This document shows positions 33,279 through 42,284 of a DNA stretch of 44,541 bases, piece by piece. Below the pieces are notes generated by a model that was given only the letters and a program-made list of their open reading frames with translations, had not been told where the DNA came from and did no database searches. The position numbers and the translations under genes were made by a program. Position 1 is the first letter of the stretch. Every line of letters begins with the position of its first letter. The stretch comes from Nitrospirota bacterium (GTDB lineage Bacteria > Nitrospirota > Thermodesulfovibrionia > Thermodesulfovibrionales > JdFR-85). The stretch lies in assembly GCA_035873375.1 (NCBI GenBank), contig JAYWMQ010000011.1, positions 1 through 44,541 of the forward strand. Reading direction: 5' to 3'.

Positions 33279-33850
33279 CCTTCTTTAACCTCCTCATAGC
33301 CTCTTCTGGTTGCTTCCAGATTGCCTGTGATAATCTTTTCAGAGAATTTGCTGCCAAAGCTCCCCTTTACATCATCAAGAAGGGTCTGAATATCCGTTAT
33401 CCCCGATGCCTTGATAAGGGCTCCAAGTACGCATGAATTCGGGAGGGGTCTCCCGATGGTCTCCATGGCGATTGTGCTTGCATCAATCGTAAAGAGCTTC
33501 TGACTATCCTTCAACTTCAGCCTTTTCCTTATTTCTTCCGGTGTCCTGTGTGTGTTGATCACGAATATGGCATCATCCGGAGTCCCTTCCGTGATATCAA
33601 TGCTCTCAATGAGGGTTGCATCCATGACAACTACAATCTTCGGATGGCTAACCGGACAGTGTAGTCTTAGGGGTTTTGAACTTATGCGGTTATATGCCCT
33701 GAGAGGTGCACCTGCCCTTTCAGGACCATACTCAGGAAATGCCTGTACATTCTTACCGCCGCTCAGGCATGCATCAGCCAATACCTTGGCAGCAGTAACA
33801 GTGCCCTGTCCACCCCTGCCATGCCATCTGATCTCAATCGTTTCACTCAT
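33275..33850 (-). CDS. porC: 2-oxoacid:ferredoxin oxidoreductase gamma subunit (PorC-type)
   Basis: The protein of about 191 residues shows the gamma-domain signature EIRWHGRGGQGTVTAAKVLA at the N-terminus and AFPEYGPERAGAPLRAYNRI soon after; it binds CoA in the complex. The ATG at 33850 is supported by GGAGGAA seven bases away; an in-frame ATG at 33865 would put that site inside the gene. It is the first gene of the porC-D-A-B operon, divergent from recN. Confidence 0.91.
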   Translation of the reverse strand: MSETIEIRWHGRGGQGTVTAAKVLADACLSGGKNVQAFPEYGPERAGAPLRAYNRISSKPLRLHCPVSHPKIVVVMDATLIESIDITEGTPDDAIFVINTHRTPEEIRKRLKLKDSQKLFTIDASTIAMETIGRPLPNSCVLGALIKASGITDIQTLLDDVKGSFGSKFSEKIITGNLEATRRGYEEVKEG

Positions 33851-34018
33851 AAAGGATTCCTCCATTGTTTCTATACTTGGTTTGGATTGGAAAATCTCGT
33901 GATAAGAGTCAAGTGCCTTCTATTCTATTAAATTAACAAGTGTTATTTCAAGAAGATTAGCAATATAACCGTCTTTTTGGCCTTTTTTTCTCTGATACTG
34001 TTATGATAATTTTTTATA

Positions 34019-35674
34019 ATGTTGAGAGAAATAAGAATAAAAAACTTTGCAATTGTGGACAAGCTCAGCCTCTCCTTTGAAGAAGGCCTGAATGTAATAA
34101 CAGGTGAGACAGGGGCCGGCAAGTCCCTTGTTGTGGATGCCATTGAGCTGGTACTTGGGGGCAGGGCGAGCTCAGACTCCATCAGGGCCGGCGCAGATGA
34201 GGCCTGGATAGAGGCTTTTTTCGAGATAAAGGATAGCCTTCTGCTTGATTCAATCGGTATTGCCTGTGATGAGGGGGTAATCGTAAAACGGGTAGTTTCG
34301 AGGACCGGACGGAGCAGGGCCTATATTAACGATTCCCTTGTAACCATACAGACCCTTTCAGCCTTTGGCAAAGACCTTGTCGACCTGCACGGCCAGCATG
34401 AACACCAGAGTCTGCTCTCCCCTGCTGTCCAGAGGGGGCTTGTTGATTCCTTTGGTAGACTTGACGGTCTTGTAAAAGAGGTAGGTAAACTTCATAACGG
34501 TTACCGGACCCTGCTCAACACCGTTACGGATATAAAGGAGAGGGCAAGGGAGAGGGCACAGAGAATAGACCTTCTGAGGTATCAGATTGCCGAGATCGAT
34601 GCCGCAGGACTTGGGGGGGGAGAAGAGGCGGGGCTGCGTGAAGAGAAGGCAATTCTTTCCAACCTTACTCGGCTGAGATATCTTGGGGAGTCGGCCTTTT
34701 CGGTTCTGAAAGATGAGGACGGCTCTGTCCTGGAGAAACTCGGCATGCTCCTTCGCGATATTGAAGAACTCAGTCAGATAGATGCCTCTGCGGCAGAGGT
34801 TCTGAAGGTTTTAAGGGATGCAGATTCCCTGCTGCAGGATGCCGCCTCTTCCCTGCGCGAGATCAAGGAGAGGTATGACTGTGAGCCACAGAGACTTGAT
34901 GACGTGGAATCAAGGCTGGCACTGATTGAAGACCTTCAGAGGAAGTATGGTGAGACAGTGGAGAGCATCCTTGATTATAGAGAGAAGGCAGCAGCGGAAC
35001 TTGAGGATTTGGAGGGACTTGAGGAGCGGGGTGCAGAGATTGAGAATGAGTTGGAAAAGATTCACTCAACATTGATGGAGAAGGCCGACTCCCTGAGCAG
35101 GGAGAGGAAAAAGACGGCCCGGAGGATTGAGGTCATGTTAAGGGAGGTGCTCTCCGAGCTTGCTTTCAGCCACCCTGATTTCATGATAGAGGTTGCAGAG
35201 ATACCCATCACGTCAACAGGCATTGACAGGGTCGATTTTCTCTTCTCCGCCAATCCCGGTCAGTTGCCGCGCCCCCTCAACAAGGTTGCCTCAGGCGGGG
35301 AACTCTCAAGGCTGATGCTTGCCCTGAAGAGTGTGTTTGCAGATGTGGACAGGGTGCCGGTGCTGGTCTTTGATGAGGTGGACGCAGGGGTGGGGGGACA
35401 GACGGCCGAATCAGTTGGGGAGAGATTGAGAAGACTTTCAGAGAGACACCAGGTTATATGTATAACACACCTGCCGCAGATTGCATCAAGGGCGGTTTTT
35501 CATCTCCTCATAACCAAGGAGGAGGAAGGAGACGGGGTTGCAGTGACGGTCAGGGGGCTTGACCGTGATGAGCGGGTAAGAGAGATTGCGAGGATGCTCA
35601 GTGGCTCTGTGACCGGGCCGTCTCTAAGACATGCCGAGGAGTTACTGCGCAAAAAGCGGGATGAAGGGCGATGA
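34019..35674 (+). CDS. recN: DNA repair protein RecN
   Basis: The 551-residue SMC-like ATPase acts in double-strand-break repair. It has Walker A GETGAGKS near residue 28, the family motif DLHGQHEHQSLL, a central coiled coil, the ABC signature ASGGELSRLMLALK and Walker B LVFDEVDAGVGG near residue 450, then THLPQIASRA. No ribosome site precedes the ATG. TATAAT (34015-34020) even overlaps it, so the exact start is uncertain; MLREIRIKNF aligns with the family start. It overlaps the following ferredoxin gene by four bases. Confidence 0.95.
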   Translation: MLREIRIKNFAIVDKLSLSFEEGLNVITGETGAGKSLVVDAIELVLGGRASSDSIRAGADEAWIEAFFEIKDSLLLDSIGIACDEGVIVKRVVSRTGRSRAYINDSLVTIQTLSAFGKDLVDLHGQHEHQSLLSPAVQRGLVDSFGRLDGLVKEVGKLHNGYRTLLNTVTDIKERARERAQRIDLLRYQIAEIDAAGLGGGEEAGLREEKAILSNLTRLRYLGESAFSVLKDEDGSVLEKLGMLLRDIEELSQIDASAAEVLKVLRDADSLLQDAASSLREIKERYDCEPQRLDDVESRLALIEDLQRKYGETVESILDYREKAAAELEDLEGLEERGAEIENELEKIHSTLMEKADSLSRERKKTARRIEVMLREVLSELAFSHPDFMIEVAEIPITSTGIDRVDFLFSANPGQLPRPLNKVASGGELSRLMLALKSVFADVDRVPVLVFDEVDAGVGGQTAESVGERLRRLSERHQVICITHLPQIASRAVFHLLITKEEEGDGVAVTVRGLDRDERVREIARMLSGSVTGPSLRHAEELLRKKRDEGR

Positions 35675-35901
35675 AGGGCAGGATTGAGATAGACAGGGAA
35701 CTATGTAAGGGTTGTGATTACTGCGTTATTACATGCCCGAGGGGGATAATAGAGACGGATTCCGTGTTCAACAAGGCCGGCTATTATCCTGTAAGGCTGA
35801 CAGAACCTGACAGGTGTACCGGGTGCGTGCTCTGTGCCGAGGTCTGTCCTGAGTTGGCGATTATGGTCTGGCGGGAAAGCGTTGTGCAGGAGAAATCATA
35901 A
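35671..35901 (+). CDS. Small 2x[4Fe-4S] ferredoxin (KorD/delta-subunit-like)
   Basis: The 76-residue protein has two [4Fe-4S] motifs, CKGCDYCVITCP (residues 12-23) and CTGCVLCAEVCP near residue 49, with the spacing and flanks (IDRELCKGC, GYYPV) seen in KorD, the delta subunit of 2-oxoglutarate:ferredoxin oxidoreductase. KorD is normally followed by korA, but no korA is found here. The ATGA overlap with recN means co-translation with a repair gene. It may be an orphan electron carrier or the relic of a split kor operon. Confidence 0.85.
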   Translation: MKGRIEIDRELCKGCDYCVITCPRGIIETDSVFNKAGYYPVRLTEPDRCTGCVLCAEVCPELAIMVWRESVVQEKS

Positions 35902-35910
35902 AAATTATTC

Positions 35911-35935
35911 AGACAGGATTAACAGGATTTACGGG
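35911..35935. repeat. AATCCTGT-family dispersed repeat, second locus
   Basis: AGACAGGATTAACAGGATTT (35911-35930) and the next bases ACGGG match the reverse complement of 14511-14537, starting AGACAGGATTAAC. The remaining gap to 36143 holds a perfect 7-1-7 palindrome ATTCAATAATTGAAT (36008-36022) and degenerate ATCGGTG-containing repeats (around 35970 and 36080-36140), with no gene. Confidence 0.65.
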
Positions 35936-36143
35936 GTATTTTTCATTTTTATCTCAAATTACGCAAGGGTATCGGTGAGTGAGCGGATTTTCGCCTCCTT
36001 TGAATCAATTCAATAATTGAATATGCAACACAGTTTATCTAAAAAAGTGATACATAACTTAAAACGTTGAGGCCCCAGTCTGTTAATAATTCGGCGAGTT
36101 AATCAGTGAACGAATCGGTGCCCTTGTGTAATCGGTGCTTACT

Positions 36144-36962
36144 TCACTTCCTGTTTCTGATAAACTCGTAAATAGTGATTGCCGCAGTTGAGGCCACATT
36201 GAGGCTTTCAGCCTTTCCATATATGGGTATCCTGAGGCTGCATGATGCCTCCTGCCTTATATCCTTGCTTACCCCCTGCGTCTCATTTCCAAAGACCAGA
36301 GCGCCGCTGCCCTCAAGGTCAAACTCAAATATCGTCTTGTCTGCCTCTGGTGCTGTAATCAGGATGGGGATCTTGTGCCCCCTGCACCACTCCAGAAAAT
36401 CCTCTCTTTCCGCCAGGACGATGTCCAGGCTGAAGACACTCCCCGCGGATGCCCTGATTACCTTGGGATTAAAGGGATTGGCAGAGCCCTTGAGGGAGAT
36501 GAAGGCCCTTATTCCTGCCCCGTCACAGACCCTGATGATTGTTCCTGTGTTGCCGGGGTCCTGTATTGCGTCGGATACGACGAAGAGTTCATCCTCTTCC
36601 GGAGAAAGGTCATGGATATCCCTTGCCTTTACCTTGCAGATTGCAATTATTCCCTGGGGCGTTACGGTGTCGGATATTTGAGCCATCCGGTCTTTGTCTA
36701 TAACGAATACCGGTATGGTGAGACCGGTAAGTTTTTCGAGTATGGTGTCGTACTCTGTTTCCTTCAGAACGTCCTCTGTGATGAGTGCCGACTTGATTGC
36801 GGCCCCGGCTTCAATGGCCATTGTGAGGGGTCTTGGCCCTTCAATCAGTACCTCGCCGGAGAGGCTTTTGAGGTCGGGTGCATATTTTTCAGGCCTGCTC
36901 CTCAGTTTGAGGACCTTCTTTATTGCCGGGTTATGCGGGGAGTGAAGGGTCTTCGGCTTCAT
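36144..36962 (-). CDS. SpoU/TrmH-family RNA 2'-O-methyltransferase
   Basis: The 272-residue protein has an N-terminal substrate-binding domain (about 1-105) and a SPOUT knot domain. The three motifs are present: IQDPGNTGTIIRVCDGAG (motif 1, with the key Asn and Arg), ALVFGNETQGVS (motif 2) and LRIPIYGKAESLNVASTAAI (motif 3). Members methylate ribose 2'-OH in rRNA or tRNA; the target nucleotide cannot be told. It is the last gene of a minus-strand trio with overlapping ends. Confidence 0.92.
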   Translation of the reverse strand: MKPKTLHSPHNPAIKKVLKLRSRPEKYAPDLKSLSGEVLIEGPRPLTMAIEAGAAIKSALITEDVLKETEYDTILEKLTGLTIPVFVIDKDRMAQISDTVTPQGIIAICKVKARDIHDLSPEEDELFVVSDAIQDPGNTGTIIRVCDGAGIRAFISLKGSANPFNPKVIRASAGSVFSLDIVLAEREDFLEWCRGHKIPILITAPEADKTIFEFDLEGSGALVFGNETQGVSKDIRQEASCSLRIPIYGKAESLNVASTAAITIYEFIRNRK

Positions 36963-37881
36963 TTTTAACCCTCCATTTTATGTATACGATTATTCCGGGC
37001 AGAGAGCCCACTGTGTAGGCAAAAAACCATGCAAGGGATATCGAGGTGGCTACCTGGGGAGAGATTCCTGTAAGCCCCAGGAGCATTACAAACGCCCCCT
37101 CCCTGATGCCGAGCCCTGATATGGATATGGGGAGGGTTGTGAGGGTGTTTATTATGGGTATGAAGAGAAAGTATTCTATGAGGGAAGCATCTGCGCCGAT
37201 GCCGACAGACAATATATAGACAGAGACGATTCCAAAGACCTGTATGATGATTGAGAGGGCGAAGGCCTTTAACAGAATAACAGGGGAGTGCTTCAGCTTA
37301 CTGAAATACTTATGAAAACGCCGTATGGTTGAAAACCTTTTCCCAATCTTGAGGACAAAAATGAAGAAACTGATTGCTATAAAGATCATTGCTATTACAG
37401 GTACCGCCCATTCCACACCAGTGCCCCGTATTTTGTTTATTCCAAAGGGAATGGCGGTAAGTCCGAGGGTGATCATTGCCAGAAATCCCATATACCTGTC
37501 GGCAAAGACCGTTGCGAGAGACAGGGAGCCCCTCTCTGTGTCCTTGTAAAGATAGTAGGTCCTGACTGCATCTCCACCGACCATGCCGGGCAGGAAGCGG
37601 TTGAAAAAGGCCCCCATGAGATAGAGCGAAAAGAGCCTGAAGGTACTCATGTTACCGAAATTCTCTCCAAGTGGTGTAAGCAGTACCTTCCACCTGATGG
37701 TTGATGTAAAGAGGGACATTAAATAGAGTATCAATGCGGCAACGAAGCTTAAGGGGTTCATCTCCCTGAGAGTGAGATATACTTCCCGAACCCCGGCCTT
37801 CCTCAATACAAAATAGAGGATGGCAGAGCTTATGGTCATCTTCACCAGGAGCGTGAATATTTTATTTCTCTTTTTTGCCAA
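36931..37881 (-). CDS. Lysylphosphatidylglycerol synthase TM-region / flippase-like membrane protein (UPF0104)
   Basis: The 316-residue protein has about eight membrane helices and the family marks GENFGNMSTFRLFSLYLMGA, RFLPGMVGGDAVRTYYLYKD and ISISGLGIREGAFVML. It lacks the soluble MprF aminoacyl-transferase domain. Members are proposed to move or organise lipids; function is not established. The start is TTG at 37881 with AGGAG five bases upstream. It overlaps the GT2 gene by 20 bases and the SpoU gene by 32, so the three form one transcript. Confidence 0.85.
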   Translation of the reverse strand: MAKKRNKIFTLLVKMTISSAILYFVLRKAGVREVYLTLREMNPLSFVAALILYLMSLFTSTIRWKVLLTPLGENFGNMSTFRLFSLYLMGAFFNRFLPGMVGGDAVRTYYLYKDTERGSLSLATVFADRYMGFLAMITLGLTAIPFGINKIRGTGVEWAVPVIAMIFIAISFFIFVLKIGKRFSTIRRFHKYFSKLKHSPVILLKAFALSIIIQVFGIVSVYILSVGIGADASLIEYFLFIPIINTLTTLPISISGLGIREGAFVMLLGLTGISPQVATSISLAWFFAYTVGSLPGIIVYIKWRVKNEAEDPSLPA

Positions 37882-38872
37882 GGGTCTCCTTGATTACATA
37901 GATTGGCTTTCTCTGACTCTCGTGATAAACCCTTACGAGCATCTCACTTATAAGTCCCATGCCTATGAGCTGAATTCCGACAATTATCAGGAGGATACTC
38001 AAAAGGAGAAGTGGTCTGCCCCCTATGGACTCGCCGAACAGGACCTTTCTGAATGTGAGATAAAGTGAGAGGGCAAAGCCGATAAAGCCGCAACCCAGTC
38101 CAAGGGGGCCAAAGAACTGTATGGGTTTTGTGGAGAAGCTCTGCAGGAACTTTACTGTTATAAGGTCGAGCATCACCTTGACTGTACGGGAGATGCCGTA
38201 TTTTGATTTGCCCCTGAGCCTCGGATGATGAGTGGTCTCCACCTCTGCCACGCTCACTCCATACCAGCTTGCCACGGCAGGAATGAACCTGTGCATCTCT
38301 CCGTATAGTCTCAGGCTTTTAATAACCTCACGCCTGTAAGCTTTTAAAGAGCACCCGTAATCATGAAGCCTTACCCCGGTTACCCTGCTTATAAGCCAGT
38401 TTGCAGCCATTGAGGGAAGCCTTCTGCTGAAAAAGGGGTCTTTCCTCTCCTTTCTCCATCCGCTCACAAGGTCAAAGTCATTTATAAGAGAAAGGAGTTT
38501 TGGTATATCTGCGGGATCATTCTGCAGGTCCCCATCCATGGTTATGATAACGTCGCCCTGTGCAAGGTCAAAGCCTGCGGCAAAGGCAGCGGTCTGGCCA
38601 AAGTTTCGCCTGAGGATTAAGACCACAACGCGCTGGTCTGAGATGGATAGTTTGTTTAGGAGTAGCGGGGTTTTGTCAGTGCTGCCGTCATCCACATATA
38701 TGAGTTCATAATCAACACAGAGGGATGGAACCACCTCCATAAGTCTTGCATGAAGCTCGTTAATGTTCTCTTCTTCGTTATAGAGCGGGATTACTATAGA
38801 GAGCCTTTTTAACCAGGCCGGTTTGTTTGTAATATTCTTCTCCTCTTTCAGTTCACTAACAGAGTGTTGCAA
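37862..38872 (-). CDS. GT2 glycosyltransferase, polyprenyl-phosphate type, with two C-terminal membrane helices
   Basis: The 336-residue protein has a GT-A domain (about 22-250) with SIVIPLYNEEENINELHARL, the nucleotide-sugar motif VDDGSTD, ITMDGDLQNDP and the acceptor-side CSLKAYRREV. Two membrane helices (about 258-315) follow. This layout fits enzymes that load a sugar onto undecaprenyl phosphate (GtrB/ArnC/DPM1-like). Such a donor could feed a GT39-type transferase like that at 4810; this link is inference. The start is TTG with AGGAAA upstream. First gene of the minus trio. Confidence 0.9.
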   Translation of the reverse strand: MQHSVSELKEEKNITNKPAWLKRLSIVIPLYNEEENINELHARLMEVVPSLCVDYELIYVDDGSTDKTPLLLNKLSISDQRVVVLILRRNFGQTAAFAAGFDLAQGDVIITMDGDLQNDPADIPKLLSLINDFDLVSGWRKERKDPFFSRRLPSMAANWLISRVTGVRLHDYGCSLKAYRREVIKSLRLYGEMHRFIPAVASWYGVSVAEVETTHHPRLRGKSKYGISRTVKVMLDLITVKFLQSFSTKPIQFFGPLGLGCGFIGFALSLYLTFRKVLFGESIGGRPLLLLSILLIIVGIQLIGMGLISEMLVRVYHESQRKPIYVIKETLGKKEK

Positions 38873-39176
38873 GTTGATTTCCTTTTTCCTCCCGGGATTG
38901 CACGGAAATTCCTGATAAATAATCCTTTCCCGAGATCCGTTATTCTATGTAAGTTGCAACTCGTCCCCGAACGGGTCTTCTATTTTACACATTTTACAGC
39001 AACTAAAACAAACTGTGCGGATCTGACCTCTGCGTAATCCGTGCTCTCTCCTGAGAAGGTAATAGTGCTCAAAGGTTATAAATTGTGAAGTTGGCTTCTC
39101 AAGCGAAGTGTCGTTTTTTGTCACTCGATGCCATTTATCCTGATGCGGGGGGCTTGAAGAACTTAATGGATACAAT
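38873..39176. other. Divergent intergenic region
   Basis: I see no supported gene or strong promoter in these 304 bases between the GT2 gene and the small frame at 39177. It probably contains the promoters for both directions. Confidence 0.4.
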
Positions 39177-39377
39177 GTGTTAGCAGATCTTCTTATTCCA
39201 TTGACTTTTAAGCCTTTTGTGTCGGAATTACATTATTTTTTCTTAATGTTACCGCGTTTTGAAAAAGCTCCAATGAGCTCTTTTATCGAGAATGCCTGGA
39301 AAGTGGGCATGATACTTGCTACATTTATGTATGTTGTATTAGAATTAGTTAAAGCGGGAGTTTTCTATATAAAATAA
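39177..39377 (+). CDS. Possible small membrane protein, unrecognised
   Basis: A 66-residue frame starting at GTG encodes a hydrophobic N-terminal stretch (LADLLIPLTFKPFV) and a good C-terminal membrane helix (WKVGMILATFMYVVLELVKA). There is no convincing ribosome site and no family match that I know. It ends 39 bases before the diguanylate cyclase gene and could be co-transcribed with it. It may also be a chance frame in an otherwise gene-free gap. Confidence 0.25.
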   Translation: MLADLLIPLTFKPFVSELHYFFLMLPRFEKAPMSSFIENAWKVGMILATFMYVVLELVKAGVFYIK

Positions 39378-39416
39378 AACGAAACTGTACGACAGATGCA
39401 GGGTTGGTGAACTATT

Positions 39417-40646
39417 ATGGCAGATATGCAAGCAATTACAAAAATTTTAATATTCATGGCAGCAGCAGTGGGTGTTATTAGTGTGATGATATATATACTC
39501 GGACTCTTCAGGCGACCTGATACAGAGGAGAAGGAGAATGTAAGCAATCTCAGAAGTAATTCCTTGAGGGATCAGAAGATCCGGACGCTTCAGTCCCAGG
39601 TACAACGTTTGAATGAGCTTAACAGCCGCTATCTGGTTTTTATGCTAAACGTCCCCACGGTGGTCATGCACCTGAACACCACACTCGATTTTGACAAAAT
39701 CACCGCCACGATTATTCGACTGGTAAGGGATATCCTTGCCACAGATACGGTTGAGCTCTATATCTTTGACAAGGAGGATGAACTCTTGAAGAGGGTATCT
39801 CCGGATGGCAAGATAGAGGACCATGTTACGTATGCCCTTGGAGAGGGACTGATTGGCAGGGCCGGACAACATCGAATGCTCAGGATTAGAGGCCGGGGGG
39901 ATGAAGGGGTTAACGGGAAAAAGGCTACTGAACAGGTAGAGACACAGCTCTATATGGCTGCGCCCATTCATTTCAGCAATCGCCTGCTTGGTGTCATAGG
40001 TGCCGGAGAGGTCAGAAACCCCAGCGGTAACGAAGGGAGCCTGCTGAAGATGATTGCAGACATTGCAAGTGTGGCGTTGTTTAATCAGAAGTTTCTGAGC
40101 GGGGCAAAGAAAGAGGCGGAAGTCGATCCTCTGACCGGGCTTTATAACCGCCGCTACTTCTTCCACATGGTCCAGAAGTTTGTGGAGAAATCCATTCTGG
40201 AGGATATTCCAATCTCGATCTTCCTTTTTGATATTGATAACTTCAAGCACTACAATGACACCAATGGCCATGCCGAGGGGGATCAGCTTTTGAAGGAGCT
40301 TAGTGATCTGGTGAGTAAATTTACACGTAAGACATCAGTTGTTGCACGCTATGGTGGTGAGGAATTTATTGTCATGCTGCCCGAGATTTCAAAAGAGGAG
40401 GCCTTTGTTTATGCCGAAAGGGTTCGGGAATTAATCTCCACTCATCCTTTTGCCAACAGGGAGAAACAACCACTGGGTATTGTTTCGATCAGCGGTGGTG
40501 TAGCAAGCTTTCCTGCTGACGGCAGATCAATTCATGAGGTGATTCAGTTGGCGGATGCGGCCCTCTATCAGGCGAAAAGGGAAGGGAGAAACCGTGTTTT
40601 TATGCACAAACCCTTTCTGTTTTCAGATGATATCTCAGAAGATTGA
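39417..40646 (+). CDS. Membrane-anchored GAF-GGDEF diguanylate cyclase
   Basis: The 409-residue protein has one N-terminal membrane helix (about 8-30), a short coiled coil (45-75), a GAF-like sensor domain (about 85-225) and a GGDEF domain (235-400). The active site is GGEEF (residues 313-317), with VDPLTGLYNRRYF and LFDIDNFKHYND conserved, so it should make cyclic di-GMP from two GTP. The inhibitory site that would read R-x-x-D is R-K-T-S before VVARYGGEEF, so product inhibition is probably lost. It converges with the hem operon. Confidence 0.92.
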   Translation: MADMQAITKILIFMAAAVGVISVMIYILGLFRRPDTEEKENVSNLRSNSLRDQKIRTLQSQVQRLNELNSRYLVFMLNVPTVVMHLNTTLDFDKITATIIRLVRDILATDTVELYIFDKEDELLKRVSPDGKIEDHVTYALGEGLIGRAGQHRMLRIRGRGDEGVNGKKATEQVETQLYMAAPIHFSNRLLGVIGAGEVRNPSGNEGSLLKMIADIASVALFNQKFLSGAKKEAEVDPLTGLYNRRYFFHMVQKFVEKSILEDIPISIFLFDIDNFKHYNDTNGHAEGDQLLKELSDLVSKFTRKTSVVARYGGEEFIVMLPEISKEEAFVYAERVRELISTHPFANREKQPLGIVSISGGVASFPADGRSIHEVIQLADAALYQAKREGRNRVFMHKPFLFSDDISED

Positions 40647-40709
40647 TAGTGCGCCCAGATTGGTGCCTGTCAAATTGAACTCCGTTCATTACCGTATTTT
40701 TGACATGCA

Positions 40710-42245
40710 TTAATGGGTATGGCCGAAACGCTGAAGGCGGTACCTGATAATCTCTTCAACCATTGCATCCACAGTAGCGGTTTCAGGCATAATATCCACT
40801 TTCAGTCCCGCCTTCTCAATAGCCCTTGCAGTAACAGGACCTATTGCGGCAATTGTGACATCTTTCAGCAGATCACCTGCCTCATCACCCATCATCTCGC
40901 GGAAATTGGTAAATGTGGCTTCAGAAGTGAATGTTACTATGGTAATCTTTCCTTCCCTGAGGAACCGTTTCAACCGCTTGCCTTGACTGCCGGGTTTAAT
41001 TGCCCTGTAAGTGAAAGGAACGTCTATCTCTCCACCGGACTTTCTTACTTTCTCGGGAAAGACCTCCCTTGCCGCTGCAGCACGCGGCAGCAGTATTTTC
41101 AGGCCCCTGAAAGCATCAGGTCCGCCAAATGCCTTGATAAGTCCCTCTGCCCTGAAGCTGTCAGGAATAAGGTCAACCCTGAGTCCGTATCTTCCGACCG
41201 CATCTGCTGTTTTTGAGCCAATAGCGCATATTTTGATCCCAAAAAGGTCTCTCACATCCATGTTGAGCTCAAAAAACCTCTGGAAAAAGAATCTCACCCC
41301 GATTGCACTGGTAAAGACAAGCCATTTATAGGTGCTGACCTTACTGATTGCAGCATCAAGCTCTTTCCATGACTCCGGTGGTACCACCTTGATAGTGGGG
41401 AATACCGTCACCTCGGCCCCAAGCCTTTCAAGTGGTTCAAACCCCTCTGAATGCTCCCGTGTAACCAGTACCCTCTGACCAAAAAGCGGTTTCTTTTCAA
41501 ACCAGTTGAGTTTATCCCTCAGTTTCACAACATCTCCCACGACTATCACAGCCGGGGGCCTTATCTCGCTGCTCTTTATCGCCTCGGGGATATCTCTGAT
41601 AGTTGAGACAATGGTTCTCTGCTCCGACCTTGTCCCCCAGCGTATTACTGCCACAGGCGTATTCGGGTCCTTTCCATTCTCAATAAGTTTCTCCGAGACG
41701 TCCTCAATGTTCTTTATCGCCATCAGAAAGACGATAGTTCCATTGCCCCGTGCAAGGGCTGCCCAATCAATACTGCTCTCCTTTTTTGTTGATGCCTCAT
41801 TGCCGGGGACTACAACAAACGAGGAGGCGTAATCCCTGTGTGTCAGGGGAATTCCGGCATAGGCCGGTGCGGCAATAGCTGAACTGATACCAGGGACAAC
41901 CTCAAACTCTATCCCTGCCTCTGTAAGGACTTCAGCCTCTTCGCCTCCCCGGCCAAAGACAAAGGGGTCGCCACCCTTCAGCCTGCATACATCCTTCCCT
42001 CCCAGCGCCTTGCGGACCAGAACGGAATTTATCTCATCCTGTGTCATATCATGGCGTCCGCCACGCTTTCCTGCATAGATAAGCTCAGCCCCACCCTTTA
42101 TATAATCCAGTATCTGGACATTGAGATGGAAGTCGTAAACCACAACATCGGCCCTCTGCAGACACTTCAGCCCTTTTATTGTCAATAACCCGATATCTCC
42201 CGGCCCTGCCCCAACGAGAGATACCTTACCTTTTGTCACTTTCAT
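40710..42245 (-). CDS. Fused uroporphyrinogen-III C-methyltransferase / uroporphyrinogen-III synthase
   Basis: The 511-residue protein joins two enzymes. Residues 1-250 are SUMT (CobA) with VGAGPGDIGLLTIKGLKCL, CRLKGGDPFVFGRGGEE and AYAGIPLTHRDYASS. Residues 255-505 are HemD with FGQRVLVTREHSEGFEPLER and a C-terminal VTFTSEATFTNF / AAIGPVTARAIEKAGL half. HemD closes the tetrapyrrole ring and CobA methylates it to precorrin-2, feeding sirohaem, cobalamin or the alternative haem path. The fusion channels flux at the branch point. It is the third gene after hemA and hemC. Confidence 0.94.
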   Translation of the reverse strand: MKVTKGKVSLVGAGPGDIGLLTIKGLKCLQRADVVVYDFHLNVQILDYIKGGAELIYAGKRGGRHDMTQDEINSVLVRKALGGKDVCRLKGGDPFVFGRGGEEAEVLTEAGIEFEVVPGISSAIAAPAYAGIPLTHRDYASSFVVVPGNEASTKKESSIDWAALARGNGTIVFLMAIKNIEDVSEKLIENGKDPNTPVAVIRWGTRSEQRTIVSTIRDIPEAIKSSEIRPPAVIVVGDVVKLRDKLNWFEKKPLFGQRVLVTREHSEGFEPLERLGAEVTVFPTIKVVPPESWKELDAAISKVSTYKWLVFTSAIGVRFFFQRFFELNMDVRDLFGIKICAIGSKTADAVGRYGLRVDLIPDSFRAEGLIKAFGGPDAFRGLKILLPRAAAAREVFPEKVRKSGGEIDVPFTYRAIKPGSQGKRLKRFLREGKITIVTFTSEATFTNFREMMGDEAGDLLKDVTIAAIGPVTARAIEKAGLKVDIMPETATVDAMVEEIIRYRLQRFGHTH

Positions 42246-42284
42246 TATTCACCTCAGTCAGATATAAACTCACTCTTTTTTCGA

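Noticed and set aside
30764-33850. The oxidoreductase cluster as a 2-oxoglutarate (Kor) enzyme
   Set aside because: The gamma-delta-alpha-beta order, the delta subunit N-terminus and PorB-like cysteine pattern fit pyruvate-type enzymes better; the KorD-like ferredoxin at 35671 is on the other strand.
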